NCBI GenBank assembly: GCA_963920705.1
Contig: CAWUCO010000291.1
Location: 2,294,001 to 2,358,000, forward strand
Reading direction: 5' to 3'
Length of the DNA stretch: 64,000 nt
Source of the DNA: Odiellus spinosus
Lineage: Eukaryota > Arthropoda > Arachnida > Opiliones > Phalangiidae
Both the position numbers and the translations under genes were made by a program. Below the pieces are notes generated by a model. It worked only from the letters and a program-made list of their open reading frames with translations, searched no databases and was not told where the DNA came from. This document shows positions 35,429-47,716 of this stretch, piece by piece. Position 1 is the stretch's first letter, and each line of letters starts with the position of its first letter.

Positions 35429-36762
35429 TTGAATCTCTACTTGGGAAACTTTTCGATCTATACTTGGGAAATTTTTGGATCTATACTTGGGAAATTTTTC
35501 GATCTATACTTGGGAAATTTTTCGATCTATACTTGGGAAATTTTTCGATCTATACTTGGGATATTTTTCGATCTATACTTGGGATATTTTTCGATCTATA
35601 CTTGGGAAATTTTTGAATCTGTACTTGGGAAATTTTTGAATCTCTACTTGGGAAATTTTTGAATCTCTACTTGGGAAATTTTTCGATCTATACTTGGGAA
35701 ATTTTTGGATCTATACTTGGGAAATTTTTCGATCTATACTTGGGAAATTTTTCGATCTATACTTGGGATATTTTTCGATCTATACTTGGGATATTTTTCG
35801 ATCTATACTTGGGAAATTTTTGAATCTATACTTGGGAAATTTTTGAATCTCTACTTGGGAAATTTTTGAATCTCTACTTGGGAAATTTTTGAATCTCTAC
35901 TTGGGAATTTTTTGAATCTGTACTTGGGAAATTTTTGAATCTCTACTTGGAAAATTTTTGAATCTCTACTTGGAAAATTTTTGAATCTCTACTTGGGAAA
36001 ATTTTGAATCTCTACTTGGGAAATTTTTGAATCTCTACTTGGGAAATTTTTGAATCTCTACTTGGGAAATTTTTGAATCTCTACTTGGGAAATTTTTGAA
36101 TCTCTACTTGGGAAATTTTTGAATCTCTACTTGGGAAATTTTTTGATCTATACTTGGGAAATTTTTGTATCTATACTTGGGAAATTTTTGGATCTATACT
36201 TGGGAAATTTTTCGATCTATACTTGGAAAATTTTTCGATCTATACTTGGAAAATTTTTGAATCTCTACTTGGGAAATTTTTGAATCTCTACTTGGGAAAT
36301 TTTTGAATCTCTACTTGGGAAATTTTTGAATCTCGACTTGGGAAATTTTTGAATCTCTACTTGGGAAATTTTTGAATCTCTACTTGGGATATTTTTGAAT
36401 CTCTACTTGGGAAATTTTTGAATCTCTACTTGGGCAATTTTTGAATCTCTACTTGGGAAATTTTTGAATCTCTACTTGGGAAATTTTTGAATCTCTACTT
36501 GGGAAATTTTTGAATCTCTACTTGGGAAATTTTTGAATCTCTACTTGGGAAATTTTTGAATCTCTACTTGGGAAATTTTTGAATCTCTACTTGGGAAATT
36601 TTTGAATCTCTACTTGGGAAATTTTTCGATCTATACTTGGGAAATTTTTGGATCTATACTTGGGAAATTTTTGGATCTATACTTGGGAAATTTTTGGATC
36701 TATACTTGGAAAATTTTTAGTTCTATACTTGGGAAATTTTTGAATCTATACTTGGGAAATTT
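35429..36762 (+). repeat. Domain 2 HOR unit, second of the pair, ending at the domain 3 anchor
   Basis: Repeats 34394-35428 at +1,035 through the CTCGAC marker (about 36,332), then differs: it keeps the GGGATATTTTTG and GGGCAATTTTTG markers (about 36,387 and 36,434) and a run of A types. From about 36,617 it turns into C and G types, with TTGGAAAATTTTTAGTTC near 36,707, an early form of the domain 3 anchor. Confidence 0.78.
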
Positions 36763-37864
36763 TTGGATCTAAACTTGGGAAATTTTTGGATCTATACTTG
36801 GGAAATTTTTGGATCTATTCTTGGGAAATTTTTCGATCTATACTTGGGAAATTTTTCGATCTATACTTGGGAAATTTTCGATCTATACTTGGGAAATTTT
36901 TCGATCTATACTTGGGAAATTTTTCGATCTATACTTGGGAAATTTTTCGATCTATACTTGGGAAATTTTTCGATCTATACTTGGGAAATTTTTCGATCTA
37001 TACTTGGGAAATTTTTCGATCTATACTTGGGAAATTTTTCGATCTATACTTGGGAAATTTTTCGATCTATACCTGGAAAATTTTTGCATCTATACTTGGG
37101 AAATTTTTGGATCTATACTTGGGAAATTTTTCGATCTGTACTTGGGAAATTTTTCGATCTATACTTGGGAAATTTTTCGATCTATACTTGGGAAATTTTT
37201 GGATGTATACTTGGGAAATTTTTGGTTCTATACTTGGGAAATTTTTGTATCTATACTTGGGAAATTTTTGGATCTATACTTGGGAAATTTTTGGATCTAT
37301 ACTTGGGAAATTTTTGGATCTATACTTGGGAAATTTTTCGATCTATACTTGGGAAATTTTTGGATCTATACTTGGGAAATTATCGATCTATACTTGGGAA
37401 ATTTTTCGATCTATACTTGGGAAATTTTTCGATCTATACTTGGGAAATTTTTCGATCTATGCTTGGGAAATTTTTCGATCTATACCTGGAAAATTTTTGC
37501 ATCTATACTTGGCAAATTTTTGGATCTATACTTGGGAAATTTTTGGATCTATACTTGGGAAATTTTTGGATATATACCTGGAAAATTTTTAGTTCTATAC
37601 TTGGGAAATTTTTGTATCTATACTTGGGAAATTTTTGGATCTATACTTGGGAAATTTTTCGATATATACTTGGGAAATTTTTCGATCTATACTTGGGAAA
37701 TTTTTGGATCTATACTTGGGAAATTTTTCGATATATACTTGGGAAATTTTTCGATCTATACTTGGGAAATTTTTCGATCTATACTTGGGAAATTTTTGGA
37801 TCTATACCTGGAAAATTTTTAGTTCTATACTTGGGAAATTTTTGAATCTATACTTGGGAAATTT
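36763..37864 (+). repeat. Domain 3 HOR unit, 1,102 bp
   Basis: 48 monomers minus two bases; short units are the anchor's GGGAAATTTTCG (near 36,873-36,880) and GGGAAATTATCG (near 37,375-37,386, giving ATCGAT). The unit shows the full ordinary order: anchor, C run, CCTGGAAAA + GCATC near 37,073-37,090, GGTTCTATAC, GTATCTATAC, G run, ATTATCG, C run, CCTGGAAAA + GCATC again, GGATATATACCTGGAAAA + AGTTC, GTATC, CGATATATAC, closing G types. Confidence 0.82.
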
Positions 37865-39057
37865 TTGGATCTAAACTTGGGAAATTTTTGGATCTATACT
37901 TGGGAAATTTTTGGATCTATTCTTGGGAAATTTTTCGATCTATACTTGGGAAATTTTTCGATCTATACTTGGGAAATTTTTCGATCTATACTTGGGAAAT
38001 TTTTGGATCTATACCTGGGAAATTTTTCGATCTATACTTGGGAAATTTTTCGATCTATACTTGGGAAATTTTTGGATCTATACTTGGGATTTTTCGATCT
38101 ATACTTGAGAAATTTTTCGATCTATACTTGGGAAATTTTTCGATCTATACCTGGAAATTTTTCGATCTATACTTGGGAAATTTTTGGATCTATACTTGGG
38201 AAATTTTTGGTTCTATACTTGGGAAATTTTTGTATCTATACTTGGGAAATTTTTGGATCTATACTTGGGAAATTTTTGGATCTATACTTGGGAAATTTTT
38301 GGATCTCTACTTGGGAAATTTTTCGATATATACTTGGGAAATTTTTCGATCTATACTTGGGAAATTTTTGAATCTCTACTTGGGAAATTTTTGAATCTCT
38401 ACTTGGGAAATTTTTGAATCTCTACTTGGGAAATTTTTGAATCTCGACTTGGGAAATTTTTGAATCTCTACTTGGGAAATTTTTGAATCTCTACTTGGGA
38501 TATTTTTGAATCTCTACTTGGGAAATTTTTGAATCTCTACTTGGGCAATTTTTGAATCTCTACTTGGGAAATTTTTGAATCTCTACTTGGGAAATTTTTG
38601 AATCTCTACTTGGGAAATTTTTGAATCTCTACTTGGGAAATTTTTGAATCTCTACTTGGGAAATTTTTAAATCTCTACTTGGGAAATTTTTGGATCTCTA
38701 CTTGGGAAATTTTTGAATCTCTACTTGGGAAATTTTTGAATCTCTACTTGGGAAATTTTTGAATCTCTACTTGGGAAATTTTTCGATCTATACTTGGGAA
38801 ATTTTTGGATCTATACTTGGGAAATTTTTCGAACTATACTTGGGAAATTTTTGGATCTATACTTGGGAAATTTTTGGTTCTATACTTGGGAAATTTTTGT
38901 ATCTATACTTGGGAAATTTTTGGATCTATACTTGGGAAATTTTTGGATCTATACTTGGGAAATTTTTGGATCTATACTTGGGAAATTTTTGGATCTATAC
39001 CTGGAAAATTTTTAGTTCTATACTTGGGAAATTTTTGAATCTATACTTGGGAAATTT
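37865..39057 (+). repeat. Domain 3 HOR unit, 1,193 bp, still holding an A-type block
   Basis: 52 monomers minus three bases. It contains a 20-base monomer GGGATTTTTCG near 38,087-38,097 and a 22-base CCTGGAAATTTTTCG near 38,150, offset by a 24-base-type difference elsewhere or net of indels. An A-type block from 38,364 to about 38,780 carries CTCGAC (38,445), GGGATATTTTTG, GGGCAATTTTTG, TTTTTAAATC and GGATCTCTAC, as in domain 2. The first part recurs at 41494. Confidence 0.78.
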
Positions 39058-40275
39058 TTGGATCTAAACTTGGGAAATTTTTGGATCTATACTTGGGAAA
39101 TTTTTGGATCTATTCTTGGGAAATTTTTCGATCTATACTTGGGAAATTTTTCGATCTATACTTGGGAAATTTTCGATCTATACTTGGGAAATTTTTCGAT
39201 CTATACTTGGGAAATTTTTCGATCTATACTTGGGAAATTTTTCGATCTATACTTGGGAAATTTTTCGATCTATACTTGGGAAATTTTTCGATCTATACTT
39301 GGGAAATTTTTCGATCTATACTTGGGAAATTTTTCGATCTATACTTGGGAAATTTTTCGATCTATACCTGGAAAATTTTTGCATCTATACTTGGGAAATT
39401 TTTGGATCTATACTTGGGAAATTTTTGGATCTATACTTGGGAAATTTTTCGATCTATACTTGGGAAATTTTTGGATCTATACTTGGGAAATTTTTGGTTC
39501 TATACTTGGGAAATTTTTGTATCTATACTTGGGAAATTTTTGGATCTATACTTGGGAAATTTTTGGATCTATACTTGGGAAATTTTTGGATCTCTACTTG
39601 GGAAATTTTTCGATATATACTTGGGAAATTTTTCGATCTATACTTGGGAAATTTTTGAATCTCTACTTGGGAAATTTTTGAATCTCTACTTGGGAAATTT
39701 TTGAATCTCTACTTGGGAAATTTTTGAATCTCGACTTGGGAAATTTTTGAATCTCTACTTGGGAAATTTTTGAATCTCTACTTGGGATATTTTTGAATCT
39801 CTACTTGGGAAATTTTTGAATCTCTACTTGGGCAATTTTTGAATCTCTACTTGGGAAATTTTTGAATCTCTACTTGGGAAATTTTTGAATCTCTACTTGG
39901 GAAATTTTTGAATCTCTACTTGGGAAATTTTTGAATCTCTACTTGGGAAATTTTTGAATCTCTACTTGGGAAATTTTTAAATCTCTACTTGGGAAATTTT
40001 TGGATCTCTACTTGGGAAATTTTTGGATCTATACTTGGGAAATTTTTCGAACTATACTTGGGAAATTTTTGGATCTATACTTGGGAAATTTTTGGTTCTA
40101 TACTTGGGAAATTTTTGTATCTATACTTGGGAAATTTTTGGATCTATACTTGGGAAATTTTTGGATCTATACTTGGGAAATTTTTGGATCTATACTTGGG
40201 AAATTTTTGGATCTATACCTGGAAAATTTTTAGTTCTATACTTGGGAAATTTTTGAATCTATACTTGGGAAATTT
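39058..40275 (+). repeat. Domain 3 HOR unit, 1,218 bp, first of a tandem pair
   Basis: 53 monomers minus one base (anchor GGGAAATTTTCG near 39,166-39,174). Eight identical C-type monomers occupy about 39,174-39,357. The A-type marker block runs from about 39,655 to 40,010 with CTCGAC at 39,730. CGAACTATAC near 40,049 and CCTGGAAAA + AGTTC near 40,217 close the unit. Confidence 0.88.
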
Positions 40276-41493
40276 TTGGATCTAAACTTGGGAAATTTTT
40301 GGATCTATACTTGGGAAATTTTTGGATCTATTCTTGGGAAATTTTTCGATCTATACTTGGGAAATTTTTCGATCTATACTTGGGAAATTTTCGATCTATA
40401 CTTGGGAAATTTTTCGATCTATACTTGGGAAATTTTTCGATCTATACTTGGGAAATTTTTCGATCTATACTTGGGAAATTTTTCGATCTATACTTGGGAA
40501 ATTTTTCGATCTATACTTGGGAAATTTTTCGATCTATACTTGGGAAATTTTTCGATCTATACTTGGGAAATTTTTCGATCTATACCTGGAAAATTTTTGC
40601 ATCTATACTTGGGAAATTTTTGGATCTATACTTGGGAAATTTTTGGATCTATACTTGGGAAATTTTTCGATCTATACTTGGGAAATTTTTGGATCTATAC
40701 TTGGGAAATTTTTGGTTCTATACTTGGGAAATTTTTGTATCTATACTTGGGAAATTTTTGGATCTATACTTGGGAAATTTTTGGATCTATACTTGGGAAA
40801 TTTTTGGATCTCTACTTGGGAAATTTTTCGATATATACTTGGGAAATTTTTCGATCTATACTTGGGAAATTTTTGAATCTCTACTTGGGAAATTTTTGAA
40901 TCTCTACTTGGGAAATTTTTGAATCTCTACTTGGGAAATTTTTGAATCTCGACTTGGGAAATTTTTGAATCTCTACTTGGGAAATTTTTGAATCTCTACT
41001 TGGGATATTTTTGAATCTCTACTTGGGAAATTTTTGAATCTCTACTTGGGCAATTTTTGAATCTCTACTTGGGAAATTTTTGAATCTCTACTTGGGAAAT
41101 TTTTGAATCTCTACTTGGGAAATTTTTGAATCTCTACTTGGGAAATTTTTGAATCTCTACTTGGGAAATTTTTGAATCTCTACTTGGGAAATTTTTAAAT
41201 CTCTACTTGGGAAATTTTTGGATCTCTACTTGGGAAATTTTTGGATCTATACTTGGGAAATTTTTCGAACTATACTTGGGAAATTTTTGGATCTATACTT
41301 GGGAAATTTTTGGTTCTATACTTGGGAAATTTTTGTATCTATACTTGGGAAATTTTTGGATCTATACTTGGGAAATTTTTGGATCTATACTTGGGAAATT
41401 TTTGGATCTATACTTGGGAAATTTTTGGATCTATACCTGGAAAATTTTTAGTTCTATACTTGGGAAATTTTTGAATCTATACTTGGGAAATTT
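40276..41493 (+). repeat. Domain 3 HOR unit, 1,218 bp, second of a tandem pair
   Basis: Copy of 39058-40275 at exactly +1,218. All markers, including the CTCGAC / GGGATA / GGGCAA block at about 40,948-41,055 and CGAACTATAC near 41,267, are in the same places. I saw no difference in the stretches compared. Confidence 0.88.
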
Positions 41494-43536
41494 TTGGATC
41501 TAAACTTGGGAAATTTTTGGATCTATACTTGGGAAATTTTTGGATCTATTCTTGGGAAATTTTTCGATCTATACTTGGGAAATTTTTCGATCTATACTTG
41601 GGAAATTTTTCGATCTATACTTGGGAAATTTTTGGATCTATACCTGGGAAATTTTTCGATCTATACTTGGGAAATTTTTCGATCTATACTTGGGAAATTT
41701 TTGGATCTATACTTGGGATTTTTCGATCTATACTTGGGAAATTTTTCGATCTATACTTGGGAAATTTTTCGATCTATACCTGGAAATTTTTCGATCTATA
41801 CTTGGGAAATTTTTGGATCTATACTTGGGAAATTTTTGGTTCTATACTTGGGAAATTTTTGTATCTATACTTGGGAAATTTTTGGATCTATACTTGGGAA
41901 ATTTTTGGATCTATACTTGGGAAATTTTTGGATCTCTACTTGGGAAATTTTTCGATATATACTTGGGAAATTTTTCGATCTATACTTGGGAAATTTTTGA
42001 ATCTCTACTTGGGAAATTTTTGAATCTCTACTTGGGAAATTTTTGAATCTCTACTTGGGAAATTTTTGAATCTCGACTTGGGAAATTTTTGAATCTCTAC
42101 TTGGGAAATTTTTGAATCTCTACTTGGGATATTTTTGAATCTCTACTTGGGAAATTTTTGAATCTCTACTTGGGCAATTTTTGAATCTCTACTTGGGAAA
42201 TTTTTGAATCTCTACTTGGGAAATTTTTGAATCTCTACTTGGGAAATTTTTGAATCTCTACTTGGGAAATTTTTGAATCTCTACTTGGGAAATTTTTAAA
42301 TCTCTACTTGGGAAATTTTTGGATCTCTACTTGGGAAATTTTTGAATCTCTACTTGGGAAATTTTTGAATCTCTACTTGGGAAATTTTTGAATCTCAACT
42401 TGGGAAATTTTTCGATCTATACTTGGGAAATTTTTGGATCTATACTTGGGAAATTTTTCGAACTATACTTGGGAAATTTTTGAATCTATACTTGGGAAAT
42501 TTTTGGATCTATTCTTTGGGAAATTTTTCGATCTATACTTGGGAAATTTTTCGATCTATACTTGGGAAATTTTCGATCTATACTTGGGAAATTTTTCGAT
42601 CTATACTTGGGAAATTTTTCGATCTATACTTGGGAAATTTTTCGATCTATACTTGGGAAATTTTTCGATCTATACTTGGGAAATTTTTCGATCTATACTT
42701 GGGAAATTTTTCGATCTATACTTGGGAAATTTTTCGATCTATACTTGGGAAATTTTTCGATCTATACCTGGAAAATTTTTGCATCTATACTTGGGAAATT
42801 TTTGGATCTATACTTGGGAAATTTTTGGATCTATACTTGGGAAATTTTTCGATCTATACTTGGGAAATTTTTGGATCTATACTTGGGAAATTTTTGGTTC
42901 TATACTTGGGAAATTTTTGTATCTATACTTGGGAAATTTTTGGATCTATACTTGGGAAATTTTTGGATCTATACTTGGGAAATTTTTGGATCTATACTTG
43001 GGAAATTTTTCGATCTATACTTGGGAAATTTTTGGATCTATACTTGGGAAATTATCGATCTATACTTGGGAAATTTTTCGATCTATACTTGGGAAATTTT
43101 TCGATCTATACCTGGAATATTTTTGCATCTATACTTGGCAAATTTTTGGATCTATACTTGGGAAATTTTTGGATCTATACTTGGGAAATTTTTGGATATA
43201 TACCTGGAAAATTTTTAGTTCTATACTTGGGAAATTTTTGTATCTATACTTGGGAAATTTTTGGATCTATACTTGGGAAATTTTTGGATCTATACTTGGG
43301 AAATTTTTCGAACTATACTTGGGAAATTTTTGGATCTATACTTGGGAAATTTTTGGTTCTATACTTGGGAAATTTTTGTATCTATACTTGGGAAATTTTT
43401 GGATCTATACTTGGGAAATTTTTGGATCTATACTTGGGAAATTTTTGGATCTATACTTGGGAAATTTTTGGATCTATACCTGGAAAATTTTTAGTTCTAT
43501 ACTTGGGAAATTTTTGAATCTATACTTGGGAAATTT
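41494..43536 (+). repeat. Domain 3 HOR unit, 2,043 bp, with the last A-type block
   Basis: Begins like 37865 (including GGGATTTTTCG near 41,713 and CCTGGAAATTTTTCG near 41,780). The final A-type marker block runs from about 41,995 to 42,400, with CTCGAC at 42,073. At about 42,480-42,520 a damaged anchor appears: GAATCTATAC directly followed by GGATCTATTCTTTGGG, two monomers shorter than normal and with a 24-base monomer. An ordinary C/G series follows; CCTGGAATATTTTTGC near 43,111 is a local variant. Confidence 0.78.
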
Positions 43537-45167
43537 TTGGATCTAAACTTGGGAAATTTTTGGATCTATACTTGGGAAATTTTTGGATCTATTCTTTGGG
43601 AAATTTTTCGATCTATACTTGGGAAATTTTTCGATCTATACTTGGGAAATTTTCGATCTATACTTGGGAAATTTTTCGATCTATACTTGGGAAATTTTTC
43701 GATCTATACTTGGGAAATTTTTCGATCTATACTTGGGAAATTTTTCGATCTATACTTGGGAAATTTTTCGATCTATACTTGGGAAATTTTTCGATCTATA
43801 CTTGGGAAATTTTTCGATCTATACTTGGGAAATTTTTCGATCTATACCTGGAAAATTTTTGCATCTATACTTGGGAAATTTTTGGATCTATACTTGGGAA
43901 ATTTTTGGATCTATACTTGGGAAATTTTTCGATCTATACTTGGGAAATTTTTGGATCTATACTTGGGAAATTTTTGGTTCTATACTTGGGAAATTTTTGT
44001 ATCTATACTTGGGAAATTTTTGGATCTATACTTGGGAAATTTTTGGATCTATACTTGGGAAATTTTTGGATCTATACTTGGGAAATTTTTCGATCTATAC
44101 TTGGGAAATTTTTGGATCTATACTTGGGAAATTATCGATCTATACTTGGGAAATTTTTCGATCTATACTTGGGAAATTTTTCGATCTATACCTGGAAAAT
44201 TTTTGCATCTATACTTGGCAAATTTTTGGATCTATACTTGGGAAATTTTTGGATCTATACTTGGGAAATTTTTGGATATATACCTGGAAAATTTTTAGTT
44301 CTATACTTGGGAAATTTTTGTATCTATACTTGGGAAATTTTTGGATCTATACTTGGGAAATTTTTCGATATATACTTGGGAAATTTTTCGATCTATACTT
44401 GGGAAATTTTTCGATCTATACTTGGGAAATTTTTCGATCTATACTTGGGAAATTTTTTGATCTATACTTGGGAAATTTTTCGATCTATACTTGGGAAATT
44501 TTTCGATCTATACTTGGGAAATTTTTCGATCTATACTTGGGAAATTTTTGGATCTATACCTGGGAAATTTTTCGATCTATACTTGGGAAATTTTTCGATC
44601 TATACTTGGGAAATTTTTGGATCTATACTTGGGAAATTTTTCGATCTATACTTGGGAAATTTTTCGATCTATACTTGGGAAATTTTTCGATCTATACCTG
44701 GAAATTTTTCGATCTATACTTGGGAAATTTTTGGATCTATACTTGGGAAATTTTTGGTTCTATACTTGGGAAATTTTTGTATCTATACTTGGGAAATTTT
44801 TGGATCTATACTTGGGAAATTTTTGGATCTATACTTGGGAAATTTTTGGATCTCTACTTGGGAAATTTTTCGATATATACTTGGGAAATTTTTCGATCTA
44901 TACTTGGGAAATTTTTCGATCTATACTTGGGAAATTTTTCGATCTATACTTGGGAAATTTTTCGATCTATACTTGGGAAATTTTTCGATCTATACTTGGG
45001 AAATTTTTTGATCTATACTTGGGAAATTTTTCGATCTATACCTGGAAAATTTTTGCATCTATACTTGGGAAATTTTTGGATCTATACTTGGGAAATTTTT
45101 GGATCTATACCTGGAAAATTTTTAGTTCTATACTTGGGAAATTTTTGAATCTATACTTGGGAAATTT
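43537..45167 (+). repeat. Domain 3 HOR unit, 1,631 bp
   Basis: 71 monomers minus two bases net. The anchor shares the 24-base GGATCTATTCTTTGGG monomer (near 43,591-43,600) with the damaged anchor at 42.5 kb, so the two are close relatives. Two CCTGGAAAA + GCATC sites (near 43,848 and 44,192), an ATTATCG monomer near 44,131 and a CGATATATAC series near 44,365 and 44,872 follow. No A-type monomer is present except the anchor's GAATCTATAC. Confidence 0.78.
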
Positions 45168-47303
45168 TTGGATTTAAACTTGGGAAATTTTTGGATCTAT
45201 ACTTGGGAAATTTTTGGATCTATACTTGGGAAATTTTTGGATCTATTCTTGGGAAATTTTTCGATCTATACTTGGGAAATTTTTCGATCTATACTTGGGA
45301 AATTTTCGATCTATACTTGGGAAATTTTTCGATCTATACTTGGGAAATTTTTCGATCTATACTTGGGAAATTTTTCGATCTATACTTGGGAAATTTTTCG
45401 ATCTATACTTGGGAAATTTTTCGATCTATACTTGGGAAATTTTTCGATCTATACTTGGGAAATTTTTCGATCTATACTTGGGAAATTTTTCGATCTATAC
45501 CTGGAAAATTTTTGCATCTATACTTGGGAAATTTTTGGATCTATACTTGGGAAATTTTTGGATCTATACTTGGGAAATTTTTCGATCTATACTTGGGAAA
45601 TTTTTGGATCTATACTTGGGAAATTTTTGGTTCTATACTTGGGAAATTTTTGTATCTATACTTGGGAAATTTTTGGATCTATACTTGGAAAATTTTTGGA
45701 TCTATACTTGGGAAATTTTTGGATCTATACTTGGGAAATTTTTGGATCTATACTTGGGAAATTTTTGGATCTCTACTTGGGAAATTTTTCGATATATACT
45801 TGGGAAATTTTTCGATCTATACTTGGGAAATTTTTCGATCTATACTTGGGAAATTTTTCGATCTATACTTGGGAAATTTTTCGATCTATACTTGGGAAAT
45901 TTTTCGATCTATACTTGGGAAATTTTTCGATCTATACCTGGAAAATTTTTGCATCTATACTTGGGAAATTTTTGGATCTATACTTGGGAAATTTTTGGAT
46001 CTATACTTGGGAAATTTTTCGATCTATACTTGGGAAATTTTTGGATCTATACTTGGGAAATTTTTGGTTCTATACTTGGGAAATTTTTGTATCTATACTT
46101 GGGAAATTTTTGGATCTATACTTGGGAAATTTTTGGATCTATACTTGGGAAATTTTTGGATCTATACTTGGGAAATTTTTCGATCTATACTTGGGAAATT
46201 TTTGGATCTATACTTGGGAAATTATCGATCTATACTTGGGAAATTTTTCGATCTATACTTGGGAAATTTTTCGATCTATACTTGGGAAATTTTTCGATCT
46301 ATGCTTGGGAAATTTTTCGATCTATACCTGGAAAATTTTTCCATCTATACTTGGCAAATTTTTGGATCTATACTTGGGAAATTTTTGGATCTATACTTGG
46401 GAAATTTTTGGATATATACCTGGAAAATTTTTAGTTCTATACTTGGGAAATTTTTGTATCTATACTTGGGAAATTTTTGGATCTATACTTGGGAAATTTT
46501 TCGATATATACTTGGGAAATTTTTCGATCTATACTTGGGAAATTTTTCGATCTATACTTGGGAAATTTTTCGATCTATACTTGGGAAATTTTTTGATCTA
46601 TACTTGGGAAATTTTTCGATCTATACTTGGGAAATTTTTCGATCTATACTTGGGAAATTTTTCGATCTATACTTGGGAAATTTTTGGATCTATACCTGGG
46701 AAATTTTTCGATCTATACTTGGGAAATTTTTCGATCTATACTTGGGAAATTTTTGGATCTATACTTGGGAAATTTTTCGATCTATACTTGGGAAATTTTT
46801 CGATCTATACTTGGGAAATTTTTCGATCTATACCTGGAAATTTTTCGATCTATACTTGGGAAATTTTTGGATCTATACTTGGGAAATTTTTGGTTCTATA
46901 CTTGGGAAATTTTTGTATCTATACTTGGGAAATTTTTGGATCTATACTTGGGAAATTTTTGGATCTATACTTGGGAAATTTTTGGATCTCTACTTGGGAA
47001 ATTTTTCGATATATACTTGGGAAATTTTTCGATCTATACTTGGGAAATTTTTCGATCTATACTTGGGAAATTTTTCGATCTTTACTTGGGAAATTTTTCG
47101 ATCTATACTTGGGAAATTTTTCGATCTATACTTGGGAAATTTTTTGATCTATACTTGGGAAATTTTTCGATCTATACCTGGAAAATTTTTGCATCTATAC
47201 TTGGGAAATTTTTGGATCTATACTTGGGAAATTTTTGGATCTATACCTGGAAAATTTTTAGTTCTATACTTGGGAAATTTTTGAATCTATACTTGGGAAA
47301 TTT
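45168..47303 (+). repeat. Domain 3 HOR unit, 2,136 bp, with internal duplication
   Basis: 93 monomers minus three bases. The anchor has GGATTTAAAC rather than GGATCTAAAC and an extra G monomer before GGATCTATTC. CCTGGAAAA + GCATC occurs at 45,514 and again 437 bases (19 monomers) later at 45,951. CCATCTATAC near 46,340 replaces GCATC at the third site. The plus strand is free of stop codons in one frame from 45,191 to 47,284, the longest such stretch in the window. Confidence 0.78.
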
Positions 47304-47716
47304 TTGGATCTAAACTTGGGAAATTTTTGGATCTATACTTGGGAAATTTTTGGATCTATACTTGGGAAATTTTTGGATCTATTCTTGGGAAATTTTTCGA
47401 TCTATACTTGGGAAATTTTTCGATCTATACTTGGGAAATTTTCGATCTATACTTGGGAAATTTTTCGATCTATACTTGGGAAATTTTTCGATCTATACTT
47501 GGGAAATTTTTCGATCTATACTTGGGAAATTTTTCGATCTATACTTGGGAAATTTTTCGATCTATACTTGGGAAATTTTTCGATCTATACTTGGGAAATT
47601 TTTCGATCTATACCTGGAAAATTTTTGCATCTATACTTGGGAAATTTTTGGATCTATACTTGGGAAATTTTTGGATCTATACTTGGGAAATTTTTCGATC
47701 TATACTTGGAAAATTT
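47304..47716 (+). repeat. Domain 3 short HOR unit, 413 bp
   Basis: 18 monomers minus one base. It holds a complete anchor, a C run and CCTGGAAAA + GCATC near 47,613, then passes through TTGGAAAATTTTTGG into a new anchor. The rest of the normal unit is missing, as in the 298-bp unit at 52264. Confidence 0.76.

Larger units (their letters stand above)
26921..36762 (+). repeat. Domain 2: A-type dominated satellite with short G/C cassettes
   Basis: A-type monomers dominate and form long, nearly uniform runs. Recurrent cassettes are: a TTTGGATATTTTTG monomer then GCATCTATAC and several G types; GGGGAATTTTTC followed by CGACCTATAC; two consecutive GGGATATTTTTCG monomers; and GAATATATAC closers. 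The CTACAC / GGGAAAGTTTTC closing cassette of domain 1 is absent. An A-type block with three ordered markers (CTCGAC, GGGATATTTTTG, GGGCAATTTTTG) recurs and continues into domain 3. The left edge is placed where a domain 1 unit breaks off; the right edge is put at the first domain 3 anchor, but the change is spread over about 36,610-36,763. Confidence 0.85.

Noticed and set aside
37865-39057. Full accounting of the three missing bases in this unit
   Set aside because: The 20-base GGGATTTTTCG and the 22-base CCTGGAAATTTTTCG monomers together with the anchor deletion could exceed the net deficit; I could not settle the exact list of short and long monomers by eye, so only the net value is given.
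45168-47303. Very long forward open reading frames (up to 697 codons) as protein-coding genes
   Set aside because: They start at TTG, overlap in all three frames, encode only the 23-residue repeat, and unit lengths (1,218, 1,332, 1,263 and so on, with 22- and 24-base monomers) do not preserve frame. No ribosome binding site, splice signal or non-repeat domain is seen.
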